Origin: Paractinoplanes tereljensis
GTDB taxonomy: Bacteria; Actinomycetota; Actinomycetes; Mycobacteriales; Micromonosporaceae
NCBI RefSeq assembly: GCF_016862435.1
Contig: NZ_BOMY01000042.1
Location: 247,001-311,000, forward strand
DNA: 64,000 bases
Direction of reading: 5' to 3'
The notes under the pieces were generated by a model. The model was not told the DNA's origin. It made no database searches and worked only from the letters and a program-made list of their open reading frames with translations. Position 1 is the stretch's first letter; the number at the start of each line of letters is the position of its first letter. The position numbers were made by a program, and so were the translations under genes. This document shows positions 46,448 through 54,439 of the stretch, one piece after another.

Positions 46448-47653
46448 TTAAAAGACCGTCCCGGCGTACGGGTGGGAAGCGGTCCCGAAGAGTGCGTCGG
46501 CGCGGCGTACCGCCTCTGGTGTGTGCGCGACCACCCGGCCGGCCGCGGCCAGGTGCCGCCATCGGGTGCCGCCGAGATAGGCGGCGGCGAGGGTGGCCAC
46601 GTCTACCGTGAGGTCCGGATCAGAATTTGTCAGATTTGTTTGCTTTGCGCTGACTTCGTAACTGCCGTTGTTGGCCGGCAACACCGCGTCCCGCACCTCG
46701 ATCACCACCGGGTCGTCGCTGTCGTAAGTGCGCGCCCGCAGCGCCGCCTCGACGTCGACCAGCCGCAACCAGGTCTCGTCGTGAGCCGGGCCGAGAGCGA
46801 CCGACCGCCGGTCGAGGACCGCGAGCGGCAGCACGTCGTCCAGCGCCAGCGAGTCGAACGCCACCACGTCGACCAGGTCGAGCGCGAGCAGATGCCGCCA
46901 CAGCCCGGCCCGCGCGTTGTCGTTGAGCGCCACGAAGTCGCTGACCGTCACCACCTTCTCCGGGCTGGTGAACCAGCCGCCGGTGTTCTCCGGCCGGTAG
47001 ATCGCGTAGCCGTCGTCGACCCCGTCGGTGCGGTGCACGACCACGTAGTGGCTTGTCGAGTCGGCGTCCCGGAGGATCTGGGCGAGCCGCCACCAGCCGT
47101 CCGGCCGGTGGATCGCGCCGGTCCAGGCCGCCTGCCGGTAGATGCCGTCGAGCAGCTCGGAGGTGACTCCCCCGTCGACAAGCCGCACCTCGCCGCCGGC
47201 CGCGACCTCGGCGCGCAGCGTCGCCCGCTTCAGGGTGACCCGGGCCGACTGCGCCGAGCTGGCGACGCCGTAGCCGAACCGCTCGTAGATGACCGCCTCG
47301 GAGGCGCGCAGCGAGGCGACCACCTCACCGCGGGCGGCGACGTCGCGCAGCTGCCGGGTGATCAGGTCGCGGACGATGCCGCGCCGCCGATGCGTCGGAA
47401 GAACCCCGACGTGGGTGACGGCCGCGTGCGGCACGCGCGCGCCGCCGGGGACGACCAACCAGCTGGTGTACGAGTCGGCGCCGCCGACGATCTGCCCGGA
47501 GTCCAGGGCACCCAGGTAGCGTCCGGGCTCGGTGAGTTCGGCCGCGTCCAGGTCGCGGAACGGCAGGCCGACCATGGCCCGCAGGAAGACCCGGAACGCG
47601 GCGCCGACCTCGTCCGGCCCGTTCAGCGGCCGGATCTGAATGTCGCCGCTCAT
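46448..47653 (-). CDS. Eis-like GNAT N-acetyltransferase
   Basis: The 401-residue protein has the three-part Eis architecture: an N-terminal GNAT domain with the acetyl-CoA loop VGVLPTHRRRGIVRDLI, a second degenerate GNAT domain (TSHYVVVHRTDGVDDGYAIY) and a C-terminal SCP2-like domain ending in the exposed carboxylate (ASHPYAGTVF). Eis proteins acetylate amines, including aminoglycosides. In this operon it may acetylate an amine or sulfur-compound intermediate; that is guesswork. Overlaps the previous stop by four bases. Confidence 0.85.
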   Translation of the reverse strand: MSGDIQIRPLNGPDEVGAAFRVFLRAMVGLPFRDLDAAELTEPGRYLGALDSGQIVGGADSYTSWLVVPGGARVPHAAVTHVGVLPTHRRRGIVRDLITRQLRDVAARGEVVASLRASEAVIYERFGYGVASSAQSARVTLKRATLRAEVAAGGEVRLVDGGVTSELLDGIYRQAAWTGAIHRPDGWWRLAQILRDADSTSHYVVVHRTDGVDDGYAIYRPENTGGWFTSPEKVVTVSDFVALNDNARAGLWRHLLALDLVDVVAFDSLALDDVLPLAVLDRRSVALGPAHDETWLRLVDVEAALRARTYDSDDPVVIEVRDAVLPANNGSYEVSAKQTNLTNSDPDLTVDVATLAAAYLGGTRWRHLAAAGRVVAHTPEAVRRADALFGTASHPYAGTVF

Positions 47654-48852
47654 GGCAGCACCCGGACTGCGAACTTGCCGATGACGTCGAGGATGGCGTC
47701 GGTGTTCGGCGGGTGCAGGCTGCCGGTGCGCACGTCCCGGTAGAGCCGCTCGAGCTCGTTGCTGCGGCTCACCGACGAGGCGCCGACCACCTGGGTGGCG
47801 ATGTCCACCACCCGGCGGGCCGTGGTGGTGGTGAACTCCTTGACGCTGAACAGCCGGGGCGTCCACCACTCGCCGTGGTCGGTGGCGGCGTCCAGGTCTT
47901 CGGTGGCCCGTTCCAGCAGCGACCAGGCGGCGTCGAGCAGGATCTCGGCCTCGGCCAGCTGGCGCTGCACGGCCGGCTTGTCGGCGTGCCGCTGCCCGGG
48001 CAGGGCGAGCGAGGTGCGGGCCTGGGCGTTCAGCTCGGCCAGGTCGAGGGCCCGGCGGGCGATCCCGAAGTACACGTTGGAGACCAGCGGGATGTACCAC
48101 TGCAGGATCCCGGTGACGTACGGCGGGTAGGGCTCGCCGATCTCGGAGATCCCGACGACCCGGCCGGCCGGCACGTGCACGTTGTCCAGGACGGTGTCGT
48201 CGCTGGCGGTGGCCCGTACCCCGAGGGCATCCCAGGTCTTCTCGGTGGAGACACCCTTTGCGGTGCGGTCGACGAACAGGTGCACGATCTTCGGGTGCGC
48301 GGGGTCGGTGTCGTCGCGGGCGTGGATACCCAGGTGGTCCCAGACCGGGGACAGCGAGGTGAAGGTTTTGCGACCGGTCACCACGTACGATCCGTCGGCC
48401 TGCCGGACCGCCTGGGTGAGCGAGTCGTCCAGGCCCAGGTCGTTGCCGCGTTCGCCGTGCCCGGCCGCGAGCACCTGGCCGTCGGCGACGGCCCGCAGCA
48501 ACCAGCCCAGGTTTTCCCCGCCGGACGCGGCCAGCGCGGTGGCCGGCCCGGTCCAGTACAGGTGCATGTTGATGGCCAGCGCGGTGGCCGGCGCCCAGTA
48601 GGCGAGCCGGCGCTGCTCGCGGGCCAGCGCGGCGAAGCCGAGCCCGCCGCCGCCCAGCTCGACCGGCAGGGCGGCCCGGAGGTAGCCGCGTTCGCGCAGG
48701 TCGGCGAGGTCCTCGTCGAAGAACAGGTTGTCCCGGTCGTACTTGGCGGCCCGCTCGTGGAAGCGGTGGTAGTCCTGGTCGCTGAAGTAGGCCGACGGTT
48801 CGGCCTTCTCGAACAGCGGCGATGTGGAGCTGGCGATCGTGTCGGTGGTCAT
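47650..48852 (-). CDS. DszC/SfnB-like acyl-CoA-dehydrogenase-fold flavoprotein
   Basis: The 400-residue protein has the acyl-CoA dehydrogenase fold: DLRERGYLRAALPVELGGGGLGFAAL, NMHLYWTGPATALAASGGENLGWLL, YVVTGRKTFTSLSPVWDHLGIHARD, WDALGVRATASDDTVLDNVHVP and TQVVGASSVSRSNELERLYRD. It is less like DszC than its counterpart downstream; a true dehydrogenase role is possible. Translational overlaps on both sides place it firmly in the operon. Confidence 0.85.
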   Translation of the reverse strand: MTTDTIASSTSPLFEKAEPSAYFSDQDYHRFHERAAKYDRDNLFFDEDLADLRERGYLRAALPVELGGGGLGFAALAREQRRLAYWAPATALAINMHLYWTGPATALAASGGENLGWLLRAVADGQVLAAGHGERGNDLGLDDSLTQAVRQADGSYVVTGRKTFTSLSPVWDHLGIHARDDTDPAHPKIVHLFVDRTAKGVSTEKTWDALGVRATASDDTVLDNVHVPAGRVVGISEIGEPYPPYVTGILQWYIPLVSNVYFGIARRALDLAELNAQARTSLALPGQRHADKPAVQRQLAEAEILLDAAWSLLERATEDLDAATDHGEWWTPRLFSVKEFTTTTARRVVDIATQVVGASSVSRSNELERLYRDVRTGSLHPPNTDAILDVIGKFAVRVLP

Positions 48853-49994
48853 GCTCCGGCTCCCTCCGTGGTTGTTTTCTCCGTGGTGGTTTTCTCCGGG
48901 GTGACGAGGCCGCGGCGGCGCAGTTCGGCGCCGGCGCCCTCGGCGAAGTGGTACGCCTCCTCCAGATGCGGTTGTCCGGAGAGGATGAAGTGGTCGATGC
49001 CGAGGTCGTGGTACTCGGCGATGCGGTCGGCGACCTCGGTGTGGCTGCCCACGATCGCGGTGCCGGCCCCGCCCCGGACCAGGCCGTAACCGGCCCAGAC
49101 GTTCGGGTAGATCTCCAGGTTGCGGCGGTCACCGCCGTGCAGGGCGAGCATCCGCTGCTGGCCGACCGACTCGGTGGCGGCCAGGTCGCGCTGGGTCTGC
49201 TCGATCCGGGCGTCGTCGATCCGTTCGATCAGCCGGTTCGCCTCGGCCCAGGCCAGCTCGGAGGTGTCCCGGCTGAGCACGTGGAACCGGATGCCGAAGG
49301 ACACCGTCCGGCCGGCCTCGGCGGCCAGCTTGCGCACCCGGGCGAGCCGCTCGGCGATCTGCGGCGGCGTCTCGCCCCAGGCCAGGTAGGTGTCGACGGT
49401 GCGCGCCGCCACGCGCTCCGCCGACGGACTCGCGCCACCGAAGAAGATCGCCGGTGGCTGGTAGGGCTCGAACGGGATCCTCGCCTGCTCGATGTCGTAG
49501 TGCTTACCGTGGAAGTCGAACGGCTCGGTGGCGCCGCTGACCCCGCGCAGCACGGTGAGGAACTCCTCGGTCCGGGCGTACCGCTGGTCGTGGTCGAGGT
49601 GGTCACCGAACCGGCGCTGCTCCACCGAGTCGCCGCCGGTGACCACGTTGAGCAGCAGCCGCCCGCCGGACACCCGCTGGAAGGTGGCGGCCTGGTGGGC
49701 GGCCAGGGTTGGCGAGATCAGCCCGGGCCGGAACGCCACCAGGAACTTCAGCCGGCTGGTCAGCGCGGACAGCGCGGCCGTGGTGATCCAGGCGTCCTCG
49801 CACCAGGTGCCGGTGGGCGTCAGGACCGCCTCGAAGCCGAGCTGCTCGGCGGCCCGGGCGACGCCGCTGAGGTAGTCGATCGACGGTTTCCGGAAACCGT
49901 CCCGGAGCAGCGTCTTCTGCGAGCCGTCGCCGGAGCCGACGATGTCCCGGTTGTCGCCGTTGGTGGGCAGGTACCAGTGCAGGTGAATGGTCAT
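48849..49994 (-). CDS. ssuD: Alkanesulfonate monooxygenase (SsuD-like)
   Basis: The 381-residue LLM enzyme follows the SsuD pattern: IHLHWYLPTNGDNRDIVGSG, FEAVLTPTGTWCEDAWITTA, LKFLVAFRPGLISPTLAAHQ, ATFQRVSGGRLLLNVVTGGD and HYDIEQARIPFEPYQPPAIF. SsuD releases sulfite from alkanesulfonates with FMNH2 and oxygen. The C-terminal PEKTTTEKTTTEGAGA is an extra low-complexity tail whose DNA doubles as the ribosome-binding region of the next gene. It lies five bases after the hydrolase remnant. Confidence 0.9.
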   Translation of the reverse strand: MTIHLHWYLPTNGDNRDIVGSGDGSQKTLLRDGFRKPSIDYLSGVARAAEQLGFEAVLTPTGTWCEDAWITTAALSALTSRLKFLVAFRPGLISPTLAAHQAATFQRVSGGRLLLNVVTGGDSVEQRRFGDHLDHDQRYARTEEFLTVLRGVSGATEPFDFHGKHYDIEQARIPFEPYQPPAIFFGGASPSAERVAARTVDTYLAWGETPPQIAERLARVRKLAAEAGRTVSFGIRFHVLSRDTSELAWAEANRLIERIDDARIEQTQRDLAATESVGQQRMLALHGGDRRNLEIYPNVWAGYGLVRGGAGTAIVGSHTEVADRIAEYHDLGIDHFILSGQPHLEEAYHFAEGAGAELRRRGLVTPEKTTTEKTTTEGAGA

Positions 49995-49999
49995 GGAAA

Positions 50000-50191
50000 T
50001 CAGACTGCCTTGAGGACGAAGTCCCGTACGGCGTTGATCGCCACCCCGGCCGCGTTGAGGCGGGACGCGAGCCGGCTGAACTGGCCGGAGTGCTCTCCGC
50101 CGCCGTGCAGGAAGAGGAACGCGGCGACCGGCTCGTCCACCTCCCACGCGCGGTAGTAGAGGCGGGCATCAGAACTGTCGAAGAACGGCAT
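50000..50191 (-). pseudogene. Remnant of an alpha/beta hydrolase (lysophospholipase type)
   Basis: This 63-residue frame begins like a monoacylglycerol-lipase-type hydrolase (PFFDSSDARLYYRAWEVDEP, FLFLHGGGEHSGQFSRLASR, LNAAGV). It then goes at once to INAVRDFVLKAV and a stop. The nucleophile elbow, acid and histidine are all missing, so about 200 residues seem to have been removed in frame while both ends stayed. It lies two bases after the permease stop and five before ssuD, so the operon spacing is intact. Confidence 0.6.
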
Positions 50192-50193
50192 GG

Positions 50194-51696
50194 TCAGCTC
50201 GCCCGGTGGGTGCCGTGGACGGCGTCGAGGATGCCCAATTCGGCCAGGCGTTCCTGCTCGGCCTCGGAGAGGGTCTGGATCGAGCCGATCCGGGCGGCGA
50301 TCTCCGGCTTGGTCGCCCGCAGCTGCAGGAACCGCAGCAGACCGATCAGGAGAAGACCGATGAAGACGTACGGCAAGAATTTGTACGCGCCGTCCGGGAC
50401 CGGGATCAGGTTCTTGTAGATCACATAGAGGATGCCGAACGCGGCCAGCACCGCGACCACCACGACCTTCGGGGTCAGCGCCTTGATCCGGCGCAGCCAC
50501 AGTGGAGTCGCGATCGCCACCAGCAGGTAGGCGAACAGGTAGGCGTAACTGGAGACGATGCCGACGTAGACGTCCCACTGGAACCGGCCGACCGAGTTCA
50601 CCGTGCCGATCAGGCCGATGATGAAGCCGACGATGCTGACGAAGGCGATCGCCACGTGCGGCGTGCGGAACGAGGTGTGCACCCGGCCGAGCGCGCCGGG
50701 CAGGGCCTTCTCCCGGGCCAGGGTGAACAGGCTGCGCGCCCCGGAGTTGATGACGGCGGCCGAGAACACGATCATCGCGGTGCCGAGCGAGAGCGTGACG
50801 ACGTAGGTGACCCAGTGGACGCCCGCGTTCTCCGCCACCACCGGCAGCGGCGTGCTGTCCGCGTCCAGCAGCTTCGGCCCCTGGAAGCCGAGGACCTCCG
50901 GGTAGGTGGCGAACAGGTACAGCGCGGACAGGATGATGACCAGCCGCAATACTGCCCGGGACACGCTGCGGTGCGCGTCGCGCGCCTCGTGGCCGAGGGA
51001 GGCCGAGCTCTCGAAGCCGGCGTACGACCCGACGGCGGTGACCGCGGCGATCAGGGTGGTGCTGGCGCTCAGGTGACTGAGGCTGAACTGCTCGGTGTCG
51101 AGGTGCGCGCCATAGTGGATGTACGAGGCGATCAGCACCACGAAGATCGCCACCAGCGACACCACCTCGAAGCCCAGCCCCCACTTGACCGACAGGCTGA
51201 CCCCGCGGAACGGCAGGTAGAAAGCCGCCGCCGAGGCGAGCACGAGCAGCAGGATCTTGATCGCCAGGTGGTCGGTGTGCAGGCCGATCTCCTGCAGGAA
51301 CGCGTTGAAGTACAGCACCGCGCCGAGCACGCCACCGGCCGCGAAGCCGATGTAGCCGAGGATCAGGGCCCAGCCGGTGACGAACGCGGCCACCGGGCCG
51401 AGCCCGTTGCCGGCGTAGGTGCCGAGCGATCCGGAGGAGACGGTCCGCCGGGCCTGGAACGCGATGAGGGCGGCGATGAGGTAGACGAGGGCGCCGCCGA
51501 CGATCGCGGCCCAGAAGGCGCCCTTGCCGGCGACCAGGTAGAGGGAGCCGGGCACGCCGGCGATGGCGACGCTGGGCGCGGCGGCGGCCAGCCCCTGGGC
51601 GAAGACACCCAGGCCGGAGACGGCTCCGGCGGGCAGTTCACCCCCGTCGGCGGGGGCGGCGGGTCTGGTGGTCAGAGTGGATTCATCGGTGGTCAT
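50194..51696 (-). CDS. APC-family amino-acid/organosulfur permease
   Basis: The 500-residue protein has about twelve to thirteen spans, with the APC signature GVPGSLYLVAGKGAFWAAI, SSGSLGTYAGNGLGPVAAF, GYIGFAAGGVLG and ESSASLGHEARDAHRSVSRAV. It is first in the operon and could import methionine-like or other amino compounds. ATG 51696 has GAAAGG upstream; an open extension of 16 codons lacks similarity. Confidence 0.9.
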   Translation of the reverse strand: MTTDESTLTTRPAAPADGGELPAGAVSGLGVFAQGLAAAAPSVAIAGVPGSLYLVAGKGAFWAAIVGGALVYLIAALIAFQARRTVSSGSLGTYAGNGLGPVAAFVTGWALILGYIGFAAGGVLGAVLYFNAFLQEIGLHTDHLAIKILLLVLASAAAFYLPFRGVSLSVKWGLGFEVVSLVAIFVVLIASYIHYGAHLDTEQFSLSHLSASTTLIAAVTAVGSYAGFESSASLGHEARDAHRSVSRAVLRLVIILSALYLFATYPEVLGFQGPKLLDADSTPLPVVAENAGVHWVTYVVTLSLGTAMIVFSAAVINSGARSLFTLAREKALPGALGRVHTSFRTPHVAIAFVSIVGFIIGLIGTVNSVGRFQWDVYVGIVSSYAYLFAYLLVAIATPLWLRRIKALTPKVVVVAVLAAFGILYVIYKNLIPVPDGAYKFLPYVFIGLLLIGLLRFLQLRATKPEIAARIGSIQTLSEAEQERLAELGILDAVHGTHRAS

Positions 51697-51825
51697 GGCG
51701 GGGGGCCTTTCGGGAGCGGTGCGGGCACGGCGAGGCCACGGCACGGCAACGTGTCGTTCGGTGGGCAGGCCTCAGTTACGCCGGGCGATCAGTCCGGCGT
51801 GCGGGATGCGGAGATGTCGGGGGTG

Positions 51826-51912
51826 TCAGAACCCGGGACAGCGACCACGGGAACCGGCGTGACGACCCTGGTCGAGGTATCGCCGGCTGACGAGGTGAGC
51901 GGTCTGGGACAC
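51826..51912 (-). CDS. Leaderless upstream reading frame, sulfur-operon leader peptide candidate
   Basis: A 28-codon frame begins at GTG 51912, six bases after TAGCGT. It encodes a peptide containing SRRYLDQGRHAGSRGRC, close to the R-R-H-x-D-(x2)-R...C pattern I remember for short leader peptides annotated before actinobacterial sulfur genes. It ends 129 bases before the permease start. Its cysteine near the end suggests sensing of cysteine supply during translation. The assignment rests on pattern and location. Confidence 0.55.
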   Translation of the reverse strand: MSQTAHLVSRRYLDQGRHAGSRGRCPGF

Positions 51913-51918
51913 GGGATC

Positions 51919-51949
51919 ACGCTAACAGAAAGCCTATGGGACTACTAGG
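51919..51949 (-). promoter_or_regulatory. Promoter of the 17-kb sulfur operon with CCTA-N9-TAGG operator
   Basis: On the minus strand, CCTAGTAGTCCCATAGG (51933-51949) is followed after eight bases by TAGCGT (51919-51924), the -10-like box for the leaderless leader frame. The same layout (operator, 8-9 bases, TANNNT) occurs before ssuB. The surrounding 51697-52014 contains no other gene than the leader frame. Confidence 0.6.
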
Positions 51950-52014
51950 GATTAGAATGCCGTGATCATCAGGTGAGACACCCGGTTACAACCCCGCAAC
52001 ACCTGCGAATTCCA

Positions 52015-54318
52015 CTATCTCCTGGCCAGCTCGCGGCCGAACGCGGCCCAGCGCAGCGGGGTGCCGGCGTCGCGGAGCAGAGCCGCGATGGCCTCGCCCG
52101 ACTGCGGGCGGTGGAACAGGAAGCCCTGTCCGAGGTAGCAGCCCATCTCCAGCAGGCGCCTGGTCTGCGCGATCGTCTCGATGCCCTCGGCCACCACGTG
52201 CATGCCGAAGGCGTGACCCAGCCGCACCACGGCCTCGGCGATGGCGTACGCCTTCGGATCCTCGTCGATGCCGGTGACGAACGACCGGTCGATCTTGAGG
52301 ATGCTGACCGGCAGGCGGCGCAGGTAGCTCAGCGCCGCGTAACCGGTGCCGAAGTCGTCGACGGCGATCCGGATGCCCATCTCGCGCAGCGCGGTCAGCC
52401 GGGCCACGGTGGCCTCGTCCGGCTGCAGCACCACGCTCTCGGTCAGCTCCAGGATCAGCCGCTTCGCCGGGAAGCCGGTGTCGGCCAGGATGCCGCGAAC
52501 GATCTCGACCAGGCCGGTCTGAGCCGCCTGCTGCGGGGACAGGTTGACGCTGAGCAGTATGTCGGCCGCGGCCGGGATGGTCGCCCGCCACTCGGCGGCC
52601 TGGCGGCACGCCTCGCGCAGCACCCACTCGCCGACCCCGACGATCGCGCCGGTCTCCTCGGCCAGGTCGATGAAGGCGTCCGGCATGAGCAGGCCGCGCT
52701 GCGGGTGGTTCCAGCGCACCAGCGCCTCGACCGCGACCACCCGGTCCTCGGCGAAGTCGGCGGCCGGCTGGAAATGCACCACCAGCTCGTTGTTCTCCAC
52801 CGCCCGGCGCAGCTCGGCGTCCCGGGCGCGGGTGTCCAGCTCGGCGGTGAACAGCTGGTAGCGGCCGCGACCGGCGCGCTTGGCCGCGTACATCGCGGTG
52901 TCGGCGTGGGCGAGCAGCTCGTCGCCGTCGCGGGCGGTGCCGTCGTGGTACGCCACCCCGATGCTGGCCTCCACGGCCAGCAGCACGTCGCCGAAGATCA
53001 CCGGGGTGCGCAGCGCCTCGACCAGCCGCTGGGCGACCGTCTCGGCGGCCTCCCGGTCGGGCAGGTTCGGCAGGACGACGGCGAACTCGTCGCCGCCGAT
53101 CCGGCCGGCGGTGTCACCGGACCGGATCGCCGCCCGCAGCGCGGTGGCGACCGCGGTCAGCACGGCGTCGCCGGCCTCGTGCCCGTACGCGTCGTTGATC
53201 GGCTTGAACAGGTCGAGGTCGATCAGCAGCACCGCGCCGAGCCGGTCCGCTCGCGGCGGCTGCCCGGCCAGGTCGGCCAGGCGCTCGTTGACCAGGGCCC
53301 GGTTGGCCAGGCCGGTGAGCGGGTCGGTGACCGCCAGCCGGCGGTTCTCGCGCAGCGCGTACATCTGCCGGACGATGATCAGGAAGGTCAGCACGATGGC
53401 GCCGACGATCACCCCGCCGAGCGGGTACAGGTCGACCTCCAGCGCCAGGAAACCGAGCAGGGCGTAGGCGAGCACGCCGGCGGCGTACGGAAGGAAGTTA
53501 ATCTTGCCGCGAGTGGCCCGCTTGGGCTGCGGCCGGCTCCGCTCCCGGAAGGAGCGGTAGGTGGCCACCACATACAGGTAGTTTCCGGCCATCCAGAAAA
53601 CGTCCGGCCACATACCGCCGCTGAACTCGGCGTGCAGGTTGAGGTAGGAGTAGGCGACGTCGGCGACCACACACACCGCGACCGCCCCGACCAGCAGCAG
53701 CACCGACCCCGACCCGGCCGAACGGCGCAGCAGCACGGTGGCCAGTGCGAGGATCAGCAGCAGGTCCCCGACCGGGATCATGGCGCCGAAGACCAGCGGG
53801 TAGCTGACCTCTCCGCCGGCCGGCAGGAGTGGGCCAAGCACCAGGTACCAGAACACCATGAAGGCGCCGGCGACCACGATGAGCGAGTCGATCAGCAGCT
53901 TGTGCCGCTCCAGCCGGGTGCGCAGGGCGCCCGGCATCAACAGCAGACCGGCGAACATGAACGGGACGAACGCCAAGAACCAGTAGTCGGCGAAGGCCGG
54001 GTACGCCGGGTCGCCGAGAATCGCGTCCTCGACGAACCAGGAGATCTCGGCGACGACCTGGCAGAAGTACGCCACGGTGATGAACATCCAGGCGCGCCGG
54101 CTACGGCGGTCGAGCCCGCTGCCGCGCCGCACGAGTCGCAGCCCGAGCAGCGCGGCGACCGCCATGAGTGGGATGTGTGTGGCGTCCGTGACCAGCCGCC
54201 GGGTGAAGTCGTCGCCGATGCCGCCGAGCCAGAACACCCCGTAGGCGAACAGCATCGCCCCGGAGCCCAGGACGGATACCCGGGCCAGCCGCTCGCCGAG
54301 TCCCGGCTTCGTCGTCAT
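52015..54318 (-). CDS. Membrane-bound GGDEF-EAL cyclic-di-GMP enzyme
   Basis: The 767-residue protein has about nine membrane spans to residue 320, then a GGDEF domain with an intact GGDEF (408-412) and the allosteric-type RGRGRYQLF end, and an EAL domain (EAL 531-533, NLSPQQ, ELTES, DDFGTG, LKIDRSFV, AEGIE). Both active sites look complete. ATG 54318 is preferred; a longer frame upstream runs into antisense of the divergent paralogue. The neighbour on the other strand is a close architectural copy. Confidence 0.92.
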   Translation of the reverse strand: MTTKPGLGERLARVSVLGSGAMLFAYGVFWLGGIGDDFTRRLVTDATHIPLMAVAALLGLRLVRRGSGLDRRSRRAWMFITVAYFCQVVAEISWFVEDAILGDPAYPAFADYWFLAFVPFMFAGLLLMPGALRTRLERHKLLIDSLIVVAGAFMVFWYLVLGPLLPAGGEVSYPLVFGAMIPVGDLLLILALATVLLRRSAGSGSVLLLVGAVAVCVVADVAYSYLNLHAEFSGGMWPDVFWMAGNYLYVVATYRSFRERSRPQPKRATRGKINFLPYAAGVLAYALLGFLALEVDLYPLGGVIVGAIVLTFLIIVRQMYALRENRRLAVTDPLTGLANRALVNERLADLAGQPPRADRLGAVLLIDLDLFKPINDAYGHEAGDAVLTAVATALRAAIRSGDTAGRIGGDEFAVVLPNLPDREAAETVAQRLVEALRTPVIFGDVLLAVEASIGVAYHDGTARDGDELLAHADTAMYAAKRAGRGRYQLFTAELDTRARDAELRRAVENNELVVHFQPAADFAEDRVVAVEALVRWNHPQRGLLMPDAFIDLAEETGAIVGVGEWVLREACRQAAEWRATIPAAADILLSVNLSPQQAAQTGLVEIVRGILADTGFPAKRLILELTESVVLQPDEATVARLTALREMGIRIAVDDFGTGYAALSYLRRLPVSILKIDRSFVTGIDEDPKAYAIAEAVVRLGHAFGMHVVAEGIETIAQTRRLLEMGCYLGQGFLFHRPQSGEAIAALLRDAGTPLRWAAFGRELARR

Positions 54319-54439
54319 ATGGTTCGGTTCGGCGATCCCGGTGTTCGCGTGAGTAGTAGCACTCAACAACATCGTTGCGGCCGGGGAGCAGATCCCGGAG
54401 GTCGCTTCGTGGCGCCCCGGCCGGGCCGAAGCTGAACGT

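Noticed and set aside
51793..51921. Alternative leader frame of 42 residues starting GTG 51921
   Set aside because: That GTG overlaps the -10-like box TAGCGT; the frame at 51912 has correct leaderless spacing and the RRYLD pattern.
51697..52014. SAM or other sulfur riboswitch before the sulfur operon
   Set aside because: I could not find the conserved stem and loop elements of known SAM riboswitches. A leader-peptide arrangement explains the region better.
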